From a virus: a DNA stretch of 54,545 nucleotides. Below the pieces are notes generated by a model that worked only from the letters and a program-made list of their open reading frames with translations, was not told the DNA's origin and searched no databases. The DNA lies in IMG/VR virus record IMGVR_UViG_3300019881_000003, positions 1 through 54,545 of that record. The stretch is one strand, 5' to 3'. Positions within the stretch are counted from its first letter, which is position 1. Every line of letters starts with the position of its first letter. Made by a program: the position numbers and the translations under genes. Of this stretch, positions 34,535-43,398 are shown one piece after another.

Positions 34535-36625
34535 TCACAGCCCGAGCGTCGCGCGGTCGACGAGCGTGACCGCGGCGCCGGCGAGGTGGCTGGATGGGTA
34601 GCCGTTGACCCCGCGGATGACGGTGAACGTTTGCGGCGAGCTGGCCCCGGAGATGGCGGTGACCGACATGACTTCGCCGTCGACCCGGATGGGGATGGGC
34701 ATCTGCGCGGAGCTGGTGGTCCACGGCCACCGCCCGGACGCGCTTTCGACGGACATGGTGGTCGCGGTTTCGGTGATGCCCGAGGCGAGCTGGGAGTCGA
34801 ACGGCGAGAACTTCTTGACCGGCCCGGAGTCGAGGCGCACCACCTGGTAGGGCCGCCACGGTGTGCAGTTGTAGACCACCCGCCAGGTCTTGGCGTCGAG
34901 GTTTTCGGTGTAGCCCTGCGCCATCAATTCGATGTCGTCGGGGGGTAGCCACGGCGGCGGGTTGAGCAGGGTGATGCGGTGTCCCATGTCGACGGCGCAC
35001 ACCTGGCCGGCGAGGTCGGGGTTGCGGGTGAGGGACACGGTGAGTTGCGGGATGCGGGTTTCGTTCCAGGTGCCGAGGTGGGCTTGCCACCCGGAGATCT
35101 GTTCGGCGTCGAGGTCGGCTTCGGGGTTGACGGTGCCGCCGCCACGTTTGCGCCCGATCGTGTCGACACCCATCGGCCCGTCGTCGATGGTGGTGCGGAA
35201 CGTCGCCCCGCCTTGGCGGGTGACGGTGACGTCGTTGGCGAGCAGCTGGTCGTCGTCGGTGGGTTCGAACGGCAACCCCACCTGGCCTTCGTTCACGTCG
35301 AGTTCGAGGGTGGTGGCGGCGTTGTACAGGTCGGCCAGCCCGCGGTAGCCGAGTCCGGGTGTGGTGCCGGACGGCATTTCGAGGGGTTCGTGGAGGATCC
35401 CGCCGTCGGCTTCGGCGCATTCGGTGAGCAGTTGCAGCAGCGTGTTGCGGCCTTGGGTGCCCATCCGCATGGTGTCGTCGAGGTCGCCGACCCCGGCGAA
35501 CGCAACGCCCTCTTCGAGGCAGAGCCGTTCGATGCGGCGCCCGGCGGTTTCGCCGGCGTGCGCGCGGACCGCTTCGAGCAGGATGTCGTCATCGACGGTG
35601 CCGGTGAACAGGGCGGCGTGCCCGATGGCGGTGTCACCGAGGTTGCCGTTGGACCCGAAGGTGAGCCGGTTGATGCGGTTGTAGGAGCGGCCGGACACGG
35701 TGCCCGAGTCGGTGGAGGCGGCGGTGCGCCCGACGTTCAGCACCCGCAGGGACCAGTCGACGTCGGACCCGTTGGTGGTGAGTTCGAGCAGCAGGATCGC
35801 GCCTTCGGGGGCGAGCGTGAACGGGGTGTCGACGCTGCTGAGGATGGTGCCGCCGGAGGCGTCGGTGACGAGGATGTTGACGGTGCGGTTGATGTTGCCG
35901 CGTACCCGCCAGTAGCGTGCGCTGCCGGTCGTGTTGGCCACCATGATCGGGGTGCCGTTGGCGGCGAGCCCACTGTCGGGGATGTGCACGAGGCACATGG
36001 CGGTCATGGTGGCGTTGGGTGTGTGCGGTGCGATGTCGGCGTAGAACTGCCGGTTGTTGGAGACGGGGATGGGTGCGCTCGCTGCGATGCCGCTGTACCC
36101 GGCGACCTGCACTTGGCTGTCGACGCGGATGGGCGTGTTGCGGGGCACCGCCGAGTAGAGACGCAGGGTCCCGGATTCTTCTTCCATCGGCCAGTAGGCG
36201 ACGGGTGTTTGCAGGCCGCCGGGTTGCATCATGGTGCGGTACAGCACCGAGCGGAGCGGGTCGATGTCGCTGCTGGACAGGCGGCGCAGGACCCCGGCGG
36301 CTTCGATGGGCACGTACCGGTCGGGTTCGGCGCGTTGCGGCCACTCGGAGACTTCGCCGTGAAAACGGCACTCGCCGTCCATGAAGATCTTGATGGGCGT
36401 GTTGCGGCCCAATGTCCCGAACCACGGGCTGGCGGGGTGTCGCGGCGACCAACGGCCGTTCGGGTTCTTCAACGACATGGTGGCGCGGGAGGGCTGGACT
36501 TGGCTGGACCAGTCGGACCGCCCGCGGACGATGGTGAGGCTGTCGCGGGCCAGGACGTCGTTGTCGGTGATGTCGATCCACGCCCCGCCGAGCCACAGTT
36601 GCACGGAGGGCGCGAAGGTCGGCAC
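34535..36625 (-). CDS. Minor tail protein (tail tip), 696 aa
   Basis: 696 aa from GTG 36625. N-terminal Dit/Tal-like region (VQLWLGGAWIDITDNDVLAR, LKNPNGRWSPRHPASPWFG), a LamG-like insertion (about residues 170-340, VSNNRQFYADIAPHTPNATM), then a tail-hub-like section ending TVIRGVNGYPSSHLAGAAVT. This combination is typical of the large minor tail protein that follows the tape measure in actinophages. Forms part of the tail tip and host interaction complex. Confidence 0.8.
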   Translation of the reverse strand: MPTFAPSVQLWLGGAWIDITDNDVLARDSLTIVRGRSDWSSQVQPSRATMSLKNPNGRWSPRHPASPWFGTLGRNTPIKIFMDGECRFHGEVSEWPQRAEPDRYVPIEAAGVLRRLSSSDIDPLRSVLYRTMMQPGGLQTPVAYWPMEEESGTLRLYSAVPRNTPIRVDSQVQVAGYSGIAASAPIPVSNNRQFYADIAPHTPNATMTAMCLVHIPDSGLAANGTPIMVANTTGSARYWRVRGNINRTVNILVTDASGGTILSSVDTPFTLAPEGAILLLELTTNGSDVDWSLRVLNVGRTAASTDSGTVSGRSYNRINRLTFGSNGNLGDTAIGHAALFTGTVDDDILLEAVRAHAGETAGRRIERLCLEEGVAFAGVGDLDDTMRMGTQGRNTLLQLLTECAEADGGILHEPLEMPSGTTPGLGYRGLADLYNAATTLELDVNEGQVGLPFEPTDDDQLLANDVTVTRQGGATFRTTIDDGPMGVDTIGRKRGGGTVNPEADLDAEQISGWQAHLGTWNETRIPQLTVSLTRNPDLAGQVCAVDMGHRITLLNPPPWLPPDDIELMAQGYTENLDAKTWRVVYNCTPWRPYQVVRLDSGPVKKFSPFDSQLASGITETATTMSVESASGRWPWTTSSAQMPIPIRVDGEVMSVTAISGASSPQTFTVIRGVNGYPSSHLAGAAVTLVDRATLGL

Positions 36626-36627
36626 CG

Positions 36628-39600
36628 CTACCGCCCGGCCTTGACGTGCACCCGCCCGGTGTCCTGCGCTTTGTGGAAAGCATCCACAACGAAGTCGGCG
36701 GCTTTGGTGCCGTCACCACGGACGGTGATGTGCACGTCGACCGCCCGGTTCTGTCCGGCGGCGGTGACTCTCTCGCCGCGGTGCAGCTGGTACATGCCGT
36801 CCATCGGGACCCGGTCGGTGCCGCGCCGGTAGCTGCCGCGCATGAAATCGGCGAGTCCCACCAGCCCCGCGCCGTCGCCGCCCTTGACCAGGCCGCCGAG
36901 TGCGTAGCCGCCGGGCTTGTTCATGGCGTAGGCGAGCGAGCCGTAGCGGTGGATGGCGTAGTTGAGCCCGGCGTAGATGTTGGCGAACGGGTCGGTGATG
37001 CCCCGGCCGGCGAACCGTCCGGCGTAGGCCGCGAACGTGCCGGGGATGGTCTGCATCAGGCCCTGGCTGGGGTACCCGCGTTGGGCGTTGATGTCGGTGA
37101 GGTTGATGGCGTTGGGGTTGCCGCCCGATTCCTGGTTCATGCGGCGGAGCACGAGCGGCAGCAGCGCCGACGACTGGCCGAGCATGGCCAGCGCTTGGAG
37201 GACGAGCGGCGCCCACCGCTGCACGTTGCCGCCGCCACCGCTCATGGCCGGGATGAACTCGGGGATCTTCGTCTTGGAGACGTCGACCTTGAACGGCCAC
37301 ACCATGCCGCCGCGCTGGTAGCCGAGCGCGGGCACGTCGTCCTGGCGTTGCGCCAGCGTCTTGGGGAACCGCTTCGAGTTGACGGCCTCCATGAACCCGA
37401 CGCCGTAGTAGCGGGTCGCGGACGCCGACTGCATGAACTCGTCGCGTGACCCCCACAGGGGGATGCTGTCGGAGGTGGGGGTGCCGGGCCCGCGCAGCAA
37501 ACCACCGGACGCGTAGCCGCCGGAGCGCTGCCGGTTCTTCTCCTTGTTGATGGCCCCCAGGTTGCTGGCCGTGATCGGCAGACCCTTGGCCAGCAGCGTT
37601 TGTTTCGCCGACAGGGACATCATCTTGTTGTTGGCGTCGGTGTACCCCAGCACGGTGATCTGGGTGCGGACGTTCTTCGGGACCCTGCCGTAGGTGTCGA
37701 TCAGGTGCCGGGCGTTGGAGTTCGCGCCGAACGTCTTGTCGGCTTCCCTCTTCAACGCGGCGATCCGGTCGTTGTGCCGTTGCAGCGCCTGGTTCATCGG
37801 CACGCCGCTGTCGATGTCGGCCTGCATCAGGTCGCGCGACTTCGCCGCCACATCCTCGAGAGCATCCCGGTTCTTCCGCCCGGCCTCGGTGTGGATGTCG
37901 AGCGTTCTCTTGTTCTCCTTGACTGACGCGGTCAGGGCGTCCTGCGCCGCCTCGTAGCCCTCGAGGGTGTCCATCTGCGTGATCTGCTGTTTGGTGAGCA
38001 GGTCGATGGCGGTGCGCAGCTTGTCGGCGTCGGTGGCGGCCTTGTCGTACTCCTCGCCGGCACCTTCGATCGCGGACTGCAGGAACCCGGTCGCCGAGAT
38101 GACGCCGGCGTGGGATGTCGTGAGCTGTCCCGCCGCGTCGACCTGGCGCTTGCTTGCCGCGGAGTCGCTGTCCCTGCCGCCGACCAGGGCGTTCAGGTCG
38201 TCCAGCAGTTTCTGTGCGCCGAGGCCCTCGCCCTCGAGCGCGCCGGTCCACCCGACCTGGCCTGTCACCTCGTCGGTGGCGTACACCTTGTGGGCGTCGA
38301 TGACGCCCTGCAACTTGGTGCGCAGTCCGTCGAGCGCGCCGCCCTGCCCGGTGATCGCGTCGGTGACGGTGGGCAGCGCGATCCCCAGATCCTGCGCCGA
38401 CTTCAGCAGGCCCTGGTCTTCGGCGTCTTTGGCTGCGGCGGCGCGAACAGTGTCGTTGACCACGCCGTTCTGTTCACGCAGCACCTCGGCGACGTGCTTG
38501 CCCGCGTCGGCGAGTCCTTGTTGCCGGGCCGACGCCGCCGCCGTCTGGCTTGTCAGGAACGTCAGACCGACGACGGCGCCGGCGAGCGCCAGGCCCCACG
38601 GCCCGCCAAGCACGCCCATCAGCCCGCCGGCCGCGGACTTGAGGCCGGTGACCCCGGCGACGGCGACACCCTTGAGCGTGGAGCCGAACCCGCCAGCCTC
38701 GCCCTTGGCGGTGCGGAACGCGTCGCCCATCTTGCCGAGCGCGGGAACCTTCGTTTCGAGCACGGCCAGACCCGCGCCGAACCGGCCGACCTCTTGCCCA
38801 GCCACAGACGCCAGGCCCTGCTGCAGCTGCATCTCGTCGCGGAAGTTCTTCAACGGCCCCGCGGTGCGGGTGAAGAACCCGGTGACCTTGTCGCCCGCGA
38901 GCGCCCAGCCGGCCAGTGCGATCGCGCCGGCCTGGAGGGGGCCGGGCAGCGACTGCCAGAACCCGACCACACCGGAGCCCGCGGTGACCAGCGCGTGGAA
39001 TGCGGGGGTGACCACGTTGCCGACGGTGTTGGCGACGTCGCCGAGCGCGGGGATGCCGGTGTGTAGCGCCCAGTCGGAGATGGCGTTGACGGCGGGCATG
39101 ACCTTCAAGCCGACGGCCTCGGCGAAATTCTTCCACGACACCTCGGCCTTGCCGACCGAGTCCGCGGTCGCCCCCGCCATCCCGCCGAACTCTGAGGTGA
39201 GTTCGGACAGGATCATCTTCTGCGCGCCCATGATGTCGCCCTGCTCGACGAGCGACTTGATCTGCGCCTTCTGCTGGGCGGTGAACGTGACGCCGACGCG
39301 GGTGAGCGCGGAGATCCCGGCGATCGGATCGTTGAGCGCCTTACCCAGCCGCACGCTGTTGGACTGCAGCCCCTCGGACGCGTCTCCGGATTCGGACAGG
39401 GCGGCCGACATGTCGAGGGCGACGGCGGTGGTCTGGTTGAAAATGTCGTTGCCGCGCCCGGCTTCGTTGCGAATATTCTTGAACGTGAGCAGCACGTTTT
39501 CGCCGTGCGCGACAACCTCGTCGTCGACCGCCGTCTTGGCCGACAGCTTGTCGGCGAGGCCGGACACCTGGTCGGCGGTGACGTGCGCCGCCCCGCCAGT

Positions 39601-39954
39601 CGACTTGATGACGGCCTCGGTTTGGCGGGTGGTGCGTTCCGCCTCGCGGGCCTCGTCGATGACCGACTTGAACATGGACACCGCGCCGAGCCCGACACCG
39701 AGCGCTGCGATGCCCTTCAGTGACGCGCCGACCCCGCCGAGACGGCTGTTGAGCCCGGTGACCGATGTGGTGGCGGTGGTGGCGCCCTTGGCGACCGCGG
39801 TGCCAACACCCTTGCCGGCGGTCCCGGCCCGGGTCATGGCCGCGCCGGACTTGTCGGCGGCGGTGGCGATGCCCTTGAACGAACTCTCCGCCGTCTTGGC
39901 GTTGGCCCGGTCGACCGCGATCTGTAGCCGTACGGAGATGACGCGGTCAGTCAC
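36628..39954 (-). CDS. Tape measure protein with C-terminal SLT domain
   Basis: 1108 aa, GTG 39954. N-terminal coiled coils (TDRVISVRLQIAVDRANAKT), a TMP core around residues 30-330 (DKLSAKTAVDDEVVAHGENV), several membrane-active hydrophobic stretches (about 335-355 and 440-465), and near 925-1040 a lytic transglycosylase domain: MNQESGGNPNAINLTD (catalytic Glu in QESGGN), SQGLMQTIPGTFAAYA, NIYAGLNYAIHRYGS. It sets tail length, and the SLT domain would open peptidoglycan during DNA entry. By the usual scaling the gene predicts a tail near 165 nm, as inference. Confidence 0.92.
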   Translation of the reverse strand: MTDRVISVRLQIAVDRANAKTAESSFKGIATAADKSGAAMTRAGTAGKGVGTAVAKGATTATTSVTGLNSRLGGVGASLKGIAALGVGLGAVSMFKSVIDEAREAERTTRQTEAVIKSTGGAAHVTADQVSGLADKLSAKTAVDDEVVAHGENVLLTFKNIRNEAGRGNDIFNQTTAVALDMSAALSESGDASEGLQSNSVRLGKALNDPIAGISALTRVGVTFTAQQKAQIKSLVEQGDIMGAQKMILSELTSEFGGMAGATADSVGKAEVSWKNFAEAVGLKVMPAVNAISDWALHTGIPALGDVANTVGNVVTPAFHALVTAGSGVVGFWQSLPGPLQAGAIALAGWALAGDKVTGFFTRTAGPLKNFRDEMQLQQGLASVAGQEVGRFGAGLAVLETKVPALGKMGDAFRTAKGEAGGFGSTLKGVAVAGVTGLKSAAGGLMGVLGGPWGLALAGAVVGLTFLTSQTAAASARQQGLADAGKHVAEVLREQNGVVNDTVRAAAAKDAEDQGLLKSAQDLGIALPTVTDAITGQGGALDGLRTKLQGVIDAHKVYATDEVTGQVGWTGALEGEGLGAQKLLDDLNALVGGRDSDSAASKRQVDAAGQLTTSHAGVISATGFLQSAIEGAGEEYDKAATDADKLRTAIDLLTKQQITQMDTLEGYEAAQDALTASVKENKRTLDIHTEAGRKNRDALEDVAAKSRDLMQADIDSGVPMNQALQRHNDRIAALKREADKTFGANSNARHLIDTYGRVPKNVRTQITVLGYTDANNKMMSLSAKQTLLAKGLPITASNLGAINKEKNRQRSGGYASGGLLRGPGTPTSDSIPLWGSRDEFMQSASATRYYGVGFMEAVNSKRFPKTLAQRQDDVPALGYQRGGMVWPFKVDVSKTKIPEFIPAMSGGGGNVQRWAPLVLQALAMLGQSSALLPLVLRRMNQESGGNPNAINLTDINAQRGYPSQGLMQTIPGTFAAYAGRFAGRGITDPFANIYAGLNYAIHRYGSLAYAMNKPGGYALGGLVKGGDGAGLVGLADFMRGSYRRGTDRVPMDGMYQLHRGERVTAAGQNRAVDVHITVRGDGTKAADFVVDAFHKAQDTGRVHVKAGR

Positions 39955-39988
39955 CGACCCACCCCCGGCCTGATGTAGTCGGGTGGGC

Positions 39989-40368
39989 CTAGTCGGGGAT
40001 CCACGGCAGCAGTGCGACGTCGGGCGGCCGGTCGTCGATCACCGACAGTTTCAGCGCGTGGTCGTCGCCTTCGTGGCCCTTCAGTTCGGCGGCCACCGCG
40101 GCGCACCCTGCGCATGTCGACGTCCGCGTCGAGTACCAGCCCTCAGCGTCCGGGTTGTACGCCTCATGTTTGGGCTGGCCACAGTCGGGACACGCCATGT
40201 CGCCGGCCAGCACGTGCGCCGCGGCGAGGATCCGGTCGACGGCCGTCCAGCGTTTGCCGCCCCCGCCACGCAGGATGGTCAGCGGCCGGACGCCCCACGC
40301 CTTCGCGGTGCGCAGCTGCAGGTCTATGTCACGCCACCCCGGCCGGATGAGGAGCCCTGCAACAAAGG
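39989..40368 (-). CDS. Tail assembly chaperone, -1 frameshift extension (GT-like)
   Basis: Open in the -1 frame from the slippery site to 39989, about 126 codons with no start needed. Reads DIDLQLRTAKAWGVRPLTIL, RWTAVDRILAAAHVLAGDM, then a zinc-like CPDCGQPKHE...CAGC. This resembles T-type extensions of actinophage tail chaperones (DIDL..., ...CP.CG.P). Expected only as the C-terminal part of the fusion with 40324-40956. An internal GTG at 40213 gives a 74-aa ORF, which I take to be part of the extension. Confidence 0.8.
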
Positions 40369-40956
40369 GACGGTCACCGTTGGGGCTGCCAGCGTCGCCT
40401 CACGGAACGCGCGCAGTGCGTCGTACAGGCCGCTGTCCCCCAGCCGGTCCTTGATTTCCCGCAGCTTGGCTGGCGGGAACCCGTCGGGGAACTCCTTGAC
40501 GACACCACCCGGGAGTTCGACCTTGACGATCGCGTCGGCGAGCTTGTGCAGCAGGATCGTCGTGTCGTCGTCAGGCGTGTCCGGGTCCAGTTTGTCGCGC
40601 TTCACCAGCCGGTCCTGGATGGCGCGCCGCCGTTCCTCGGTGCGGTCTTGGACGTGCACAACCATCGCCGACTGCACGAGCTGGGTCGCGGCGGTCTCCC
40701 ATTCGGCGTGGATCGTGTCGGGTGTCCGGTCCGCGACGCCGCGCTGCTCGGGCGGGATCCTCTCGGCGTCGCCGTGTTCCTGCTTGAGCCGGTCGACTTC
40801 GGCGAACAGGTCGCCGCGCTGGTAGATGGTGGCGCGGCGGGTGATGCCGCAGGTGCCGCCGATCCACCCGTCCAAATCGAAGCTGTCGGGGCGGCCCGCA
40901 GATGCGGGCAGGGTGGCCGGGTCGGTCACGGCGCGCTCGGTGGCGTCGAGGTCCAT
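40324..40956 (-). CDS. Tail assembly chaperone (G-like)
   Basis: 210 aa from ATG 40956. Acidic helical protein between tail tube and tape measure genes, where siphophages encode the tape-measure chaperone. Near its end the mRNA has CCCTTTG in the correct frame, so a minor fraction of ribosomes should shift -1 and add the downstream extension (total about 320 aa). Otherwise translation ends at 40324. TGATG overlap with the gene upstream. Confidence 0.8.
   Translation of the reverse strand: MDLDATERAVTDPATLPASAGRPDSFDLDGWIGGTCGITRRATIYQRGDLFAEVDRLKQEHGDAERIPPEQRGVADRTPDTIHAEWETAATQLVQSAMVVHVQDRTEERRRAIQDRLVKRDKLDPDTPDDDTTILLHKLADAIVKVELPGGVVKEFPDGFPPAKLREIKDRLGDSGLYDALRAFREATLAAPTVTVPLLQGSSSGRGGVT
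40363..40369 (-). other. Programmed -1 frameshift site CCCTTTG
   Basis: Minus-strand heptamer C-CCT-TTG fits X-XXY-YYZ with zero-frame codons CCT TTG. After slipping to CCC TTT the -1 frame stays open to 39989. Downstream GGGCTCCTCATCCGGCCGGGG can form a GC-rich stem as stimulator. Confidence 0.85.
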
Positions 40957-41207
40957 CACACACGCTCCGGCCAGTGCCAGGTGCCGCCGCTGCGACCGGA
41001 CGGGCCGACCTCGAGCTTGGCTTCGATCTCCTCGTGAGCCACCCGCCAGTTGAAAAACTGGCCCGACGGGTTGAACACCGTCAGCGCGACCTCGTCGCCG
41101 TCGTGGATCTCGGTGATGATCGCCGCCCGACATTCCTTGCTGTACTCGCCGCCCGGTGTGCCGTACGACGTGTAGTGCACGATCCGGCCGATACTCGGCT
41201 CCTGCAT
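40956..41207 (-). CDS. Conserved phage small protein, 83 aa
   Basis: 83 aa from ATG 41207 (GGAGAG upstream). QEPSIGRIVHYTSYGTPGGE and ECRAAIITEIHDGDEVALTV match a short all-beta (SH3-like) protein very common in actinophages and actinomycete prophages, function unknown. Upstream end of the tail chaperone segment, directly left of a TGTAGA promoter facing away. Confidence 0.75.
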   Translation of the reverse strand: MQEPSIGRIVHYTSYGTPGGEYSKECRAAIITEIHDGDEVALTVFNPSGQFFNWRVAHEEIEAKLEVGPSGRSGGTWHWPERV

Positions 41208-41243
41208 GCTTCTCTCCAGGGGTTGGTTTCCAGGGGTCACAGA

Positions 41244-41282
41244 TGTAGACGTGTCTACATCTGGCGTGTAGAGTGGTCTACA
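41244..41282 (+). promoter_or_regulatory. Leaderless promoter with tandem TGTAGA operators (locus 2)
   Basis: TGTAGA-CGTG-TCTACA (41244-41259) and TGTAGA-GTGG-TCTACA (41267-41282), 23 bp apart. -35 TAGACG (41246-41251), 17-nt spacer, -10 TAGAGT (41269-41274), ATG at 41282 using the last operator base. Nearly base-for-base the same as loci 1 and 3. Confidence 0.88.
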
Positions 41283-41542
41283 TGACGAGGTCGACGATCT
41301 GCGAAGGTGACTGGTGGTACAGCAAGCCGGTTTGGTTCGGCACGTTCACCGTCCGCAACGCCGTCACCGGCGAGTCCTACGACACCGGCGCCTGCGAGCT
41401 GGTCGACGCCCGCAGCTTCGTCGCCGCGCTCGCGCCAGCCGAGCAGGTGTCGGTCGTGGCGGCCACGTACACGATCGCCTCGGGCCCCCAGCGTTCCCGC
41501 GGCGGGCACCAGCGTTTCCCGGGCGCCAACCACTTCGAATGA
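41282..41542 (+). CDS. Plus-strand moron 1 of locus 2, 86 aa
   Basis: 86 aa from ATG 41282, leaderless. WWYSKPVWFGTFTVRNAVTG and a beta-rich remainder; not recognised. Coupled to the second gene by a short gap with GAGGAGA. It lies between tail tube and chaperone genes on the opposite strand, so must be expressed separately from late genes. Confidence 0.75.
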   Translation: MTRSTICEGDWWYSKPVWFGTFTVRNAVTGESYDTGACELVDARSFVAALAPAEQVSVVAATYTIASGPQRSRGGHQRFPGANHFE

Positions 41543-41552
41543 GGAGACCGTT

Positions 41553-41798
41553 ATGAGTGAGATCAGCGCAACCTTTGAGGTCAATGCCGGTCACTCGATC
41601 GACGTCACTGCCGACACCAAGGGCCTCACTCTGGACCAGATCGCGGAGATGCTCTACGAGCGCGACCCTGGCATCTCGCTGTGCCACGAGTGCGCCCACG
41701 AGATCAACGAACCCGAATCGGGTGACCTCATCGGCTTCACCGTCGACGGTGTCGCGTACGAGCCGGATGGCGACGGCTGGAAGGTCGCCCCGAACTGA
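41553..41798 (+). CDS. Plus-strand moron 2 of locus 2, 81 aa
   Basis: 81 aa from ATG 41553 with GAGGAGA Shine-Dalgarno. Acidic, containing SLCHECAHEINEPES (C-x2-C-x-H, metal-like). No known family. Co-transcribed with moron 1. The following 55 bp to the convergent tail gene contain only a weak GC-rich hairpin. Confidence 0.7.
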   Translation: MSEISATFEVNAGHSIDVTADTKGLTLDQIAEMLYERDPGISLCHECAHEINEPESGDLIGFTVDGVAYEPDGDGWKVAPN

Positions 41799-41853
41799 GG
41801 TGGGAGCCGGGCCGGGCGACCCCTGGCAGAAACACCCGACCCGACGACTGTGA

Positions 41854-42360
41854 TCAGGCCGCGACGATGGCCTTGATGTCGAACGTTCCCTGCTGCAGCA
41901 GCGGCACCGTGGCCTTCAGGTAGCCCTCGCCGGTACCGCCTGTGGGCTGGGGGACGTCGGACATGAACTTGTAGACCTCGACCTGGTCATTCGCCGCCCA
42001 TGCCGTGTCGAACGCGGCGCCGAGCCGGCGCACGAACCAGCCGATCACCCCGAACTCGAACACGTTGAGCGGATCGCTGGTTTCGGGGACGAACGTGGAG
42101 GCGTTGATCTGCCGGAACAGGATCAGGTTGCCCATGTAGTTCTTGATCGTCGGCGCGACGACGTTGGCCTCTTCACACACGGCGCGTTCGTTGGTGGTGT
42201 CGGAGGCGTCGGCGCGGACCTCGTAGGTCGACACCATCACGCAGGTGAGGTCCACTCCAGCGTTGAGCTGAGCGACGGTGGGCGCGGACACGTCGGTGAT
42301 CCCGATGTCACCCTCCACCCAGGACAGCCTGGTGACGGCGTTGTCGACAAACCTGGGCAC
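41854..42360 (-). CDS. Major tail tube protein
   Basis: 168 aa from GTG 42360, with GGAGG 5 nt upstream. FVDNAVTRLSWVEGDIGITD, then mixed beta strands and FEFGVIGWFVRRLGAAFDTA, ending GYLKATVPLLQQGTFDIKAI. Size, beta content and position before the tail chaperones identify the tube subunit. Expected as one of the most abundant virion proteins. Confidence 0.8.
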   Translation of the reverse strand: MPRFVDNAVTRLSWVEGDIGITDVSAPTVAQLNAGVDLTCVMVSTYEVRADASDTTNERAVCEEANVVAPTIKNYMGNLILFRQINASTFVPETSDPLNVFEFGVIGWFVRRLGAAFDTAWAANDQVEVYKFMSDVPQPTGGTGEGYLKATVPLLQQGTFDIKAIVAA

Positions 42361-42423
42361 AGCGGCCTCCAAGGGGGCGTAGCCCCTGCCATGGGGCGGT
42401 GAGTGGGACGCCAGGGGTTGAAC

Positions 42424-42816
42424 TCAGGTGCGGGCGGCGAGCAGGTCGTACAGGTCGACCTGGTAGACCACCGGCCGTTCGGCGACAGCCTCGTCGTGCT
42501 GCGGCAGCTGCGCGTAGCTGTGGCAGACCAGCCCACACGCCCAGCCCGCCACGACCGGGCGGACATCGACGGTGGCATCCCGGACCGCGACAGCCAGCCA
42601 CGCCGCCCGCTCCCGGTCGGGCCCCACGGAGGTGACCTGCCAGCGGAACGTCGCGGAGTCGGACTGCCCGCACACGGCGAGCGCTTTGACGGTGCCCGGG
42701 TCGGGGTACACGACGACGTACCGGTCGTCGGGGGTCGGACCGACCCGCCCGTCGAACACCGTCACGCCAGGTACCGCGGCGGCTATCAACGCGAGGATCT
42801 CGTCGGGGACGGTCAC
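42424..42816 (-). CDS. Tail terminator-like protein
   Basis: 130 aa. VPDEILALIAAAVPGVTVFD and DDRYVVVYPDPGTVKALA followed by WQVTSVGPDRERAAWLAVAV resemble the alpha/beta tail terminator (gpU/gp17-like) that caps the tube and meets the head. Position between the gp10-like and tail tube genes agrees. Confidence 0.75.
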   Translation of the reverse strand: MTVPDEILALIAAAVPGVTVFDGRVGPTPDDRYVVVYPDPGTVKALAVCGQSDSATFRWQVTSVGPDRERAAWLAVAVRDATVDVRPVVAGWACGLVCHSYAQLPQHDEAVAERPVVYQVDLYDLLAART

Positions 42817-43193
42817 CGCAGGCCCCGCGCGAACACCGCGCCGGCCTGCTCGCCGAGCCTAAGTTCTTCGTCGTCGGCGGCGGGCAGCATGTGCGGGATC
42901 GGCCCGGTGTTCGACGATCCGAATTCGATGCCCCGTCCCATGCCGCCCTGCGGTTTGGATGAGTCGGGTCCGATTTCGGCGGCGAGCGGGCCGTGCATGT
43001 CGTAGGTGATGGCTTTGGGGTAGTGCGGCAGGTGGTTGCCGGAGGTGAGTTCGTCGAACCGCTGGCGTGCACCGGTCTGGATGTGGCGGGCACTGAGCTC
43101 GACGACCTTCGTAAACGACGGCGTGGTGCGCTCGATGACGGTCGCGACGTGCCGCCCGTAGGCCAGGAGCTCAGAAAGGTCAGCGGTCGCCAT
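42813..43193 (-). CDS. HK97-gp10-like neck or tail completion protein
   Basis: 126 aa from ATG 43193. Starts with helices (ELLAYGRHVATVIERTTPSF, VVELSARHIQTGARQRF), then HLPHYPKAITYDMHGPLAAE and EFGSSNTGPIPHMLPAADDE, the usual pattern of HK97 gp10 family members that join head and tail. GTGA overlap with the next gene. Confidence 0.8.
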   Translation of the reverse strand: MATADLSELLAYGRHVATVIERTTPSFTKVVELSARHIQTGARQRFDELTSGNHLPHYPKAITYDMHGPLAAEIGPDSSKPQGGMGRGIEFGSSNTGPIPHMLPAADDEELRLGEQAGAVFARGLR

Positions 43194-43398
43194 ACCTGCG
43201 CTCCCAGTCGTAGACGTGCACACAGTCCATGTCCCACTGGCCGTTTGCGAGCACCGTGTGGAGGTGGCGTCCGCACGCGAGCCACCTGCCGATGGGCTGC
43301 ATGTCGTCGCCCTCGACGTTGCAGATCGACCAGCGTGCGTGCGCGTCGCAGCGGTCACACTTGAGACCGTCGCGCTCCGAGGTGGGGGTGCGCGTCAT
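43180..43398 (-). CDS. Small Cys/His protein in connector region, 72 aa
   Basis: 72 aa from ATG 43398. KCDRCDAHARWSI and CGRHLHTVLANG resemble a zinc-binding motif common in small actinophage proteins (CDRC.A.A.). Overlaps both neighbours. Probably not structural. Confidence 0.65.
   Translation of the reverse strand: MTRTPTSERDGLKCDRCDAHARWSICNVEGDDMQPIGRWLACGRHLHTVLANGQWDMDCVHVYDWERRYGDR

Noticed and set aside
34979-36832. 617-residue plus-strand ORF opposite the minor tail protein
   Set aside because: Antisense shadow of a high-GC gene: Gly/Val/Asp-rich, no domain, and the minus-strand frame has clear tail-protein features.
37967-39973. 668-residue plus-strand ORF opposite the tape measure gene
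   Set aside because: Antisense shadow, Ser/Pro/Ala-rich without motifs; the tape measure and SLT motifs are on the minus strand.
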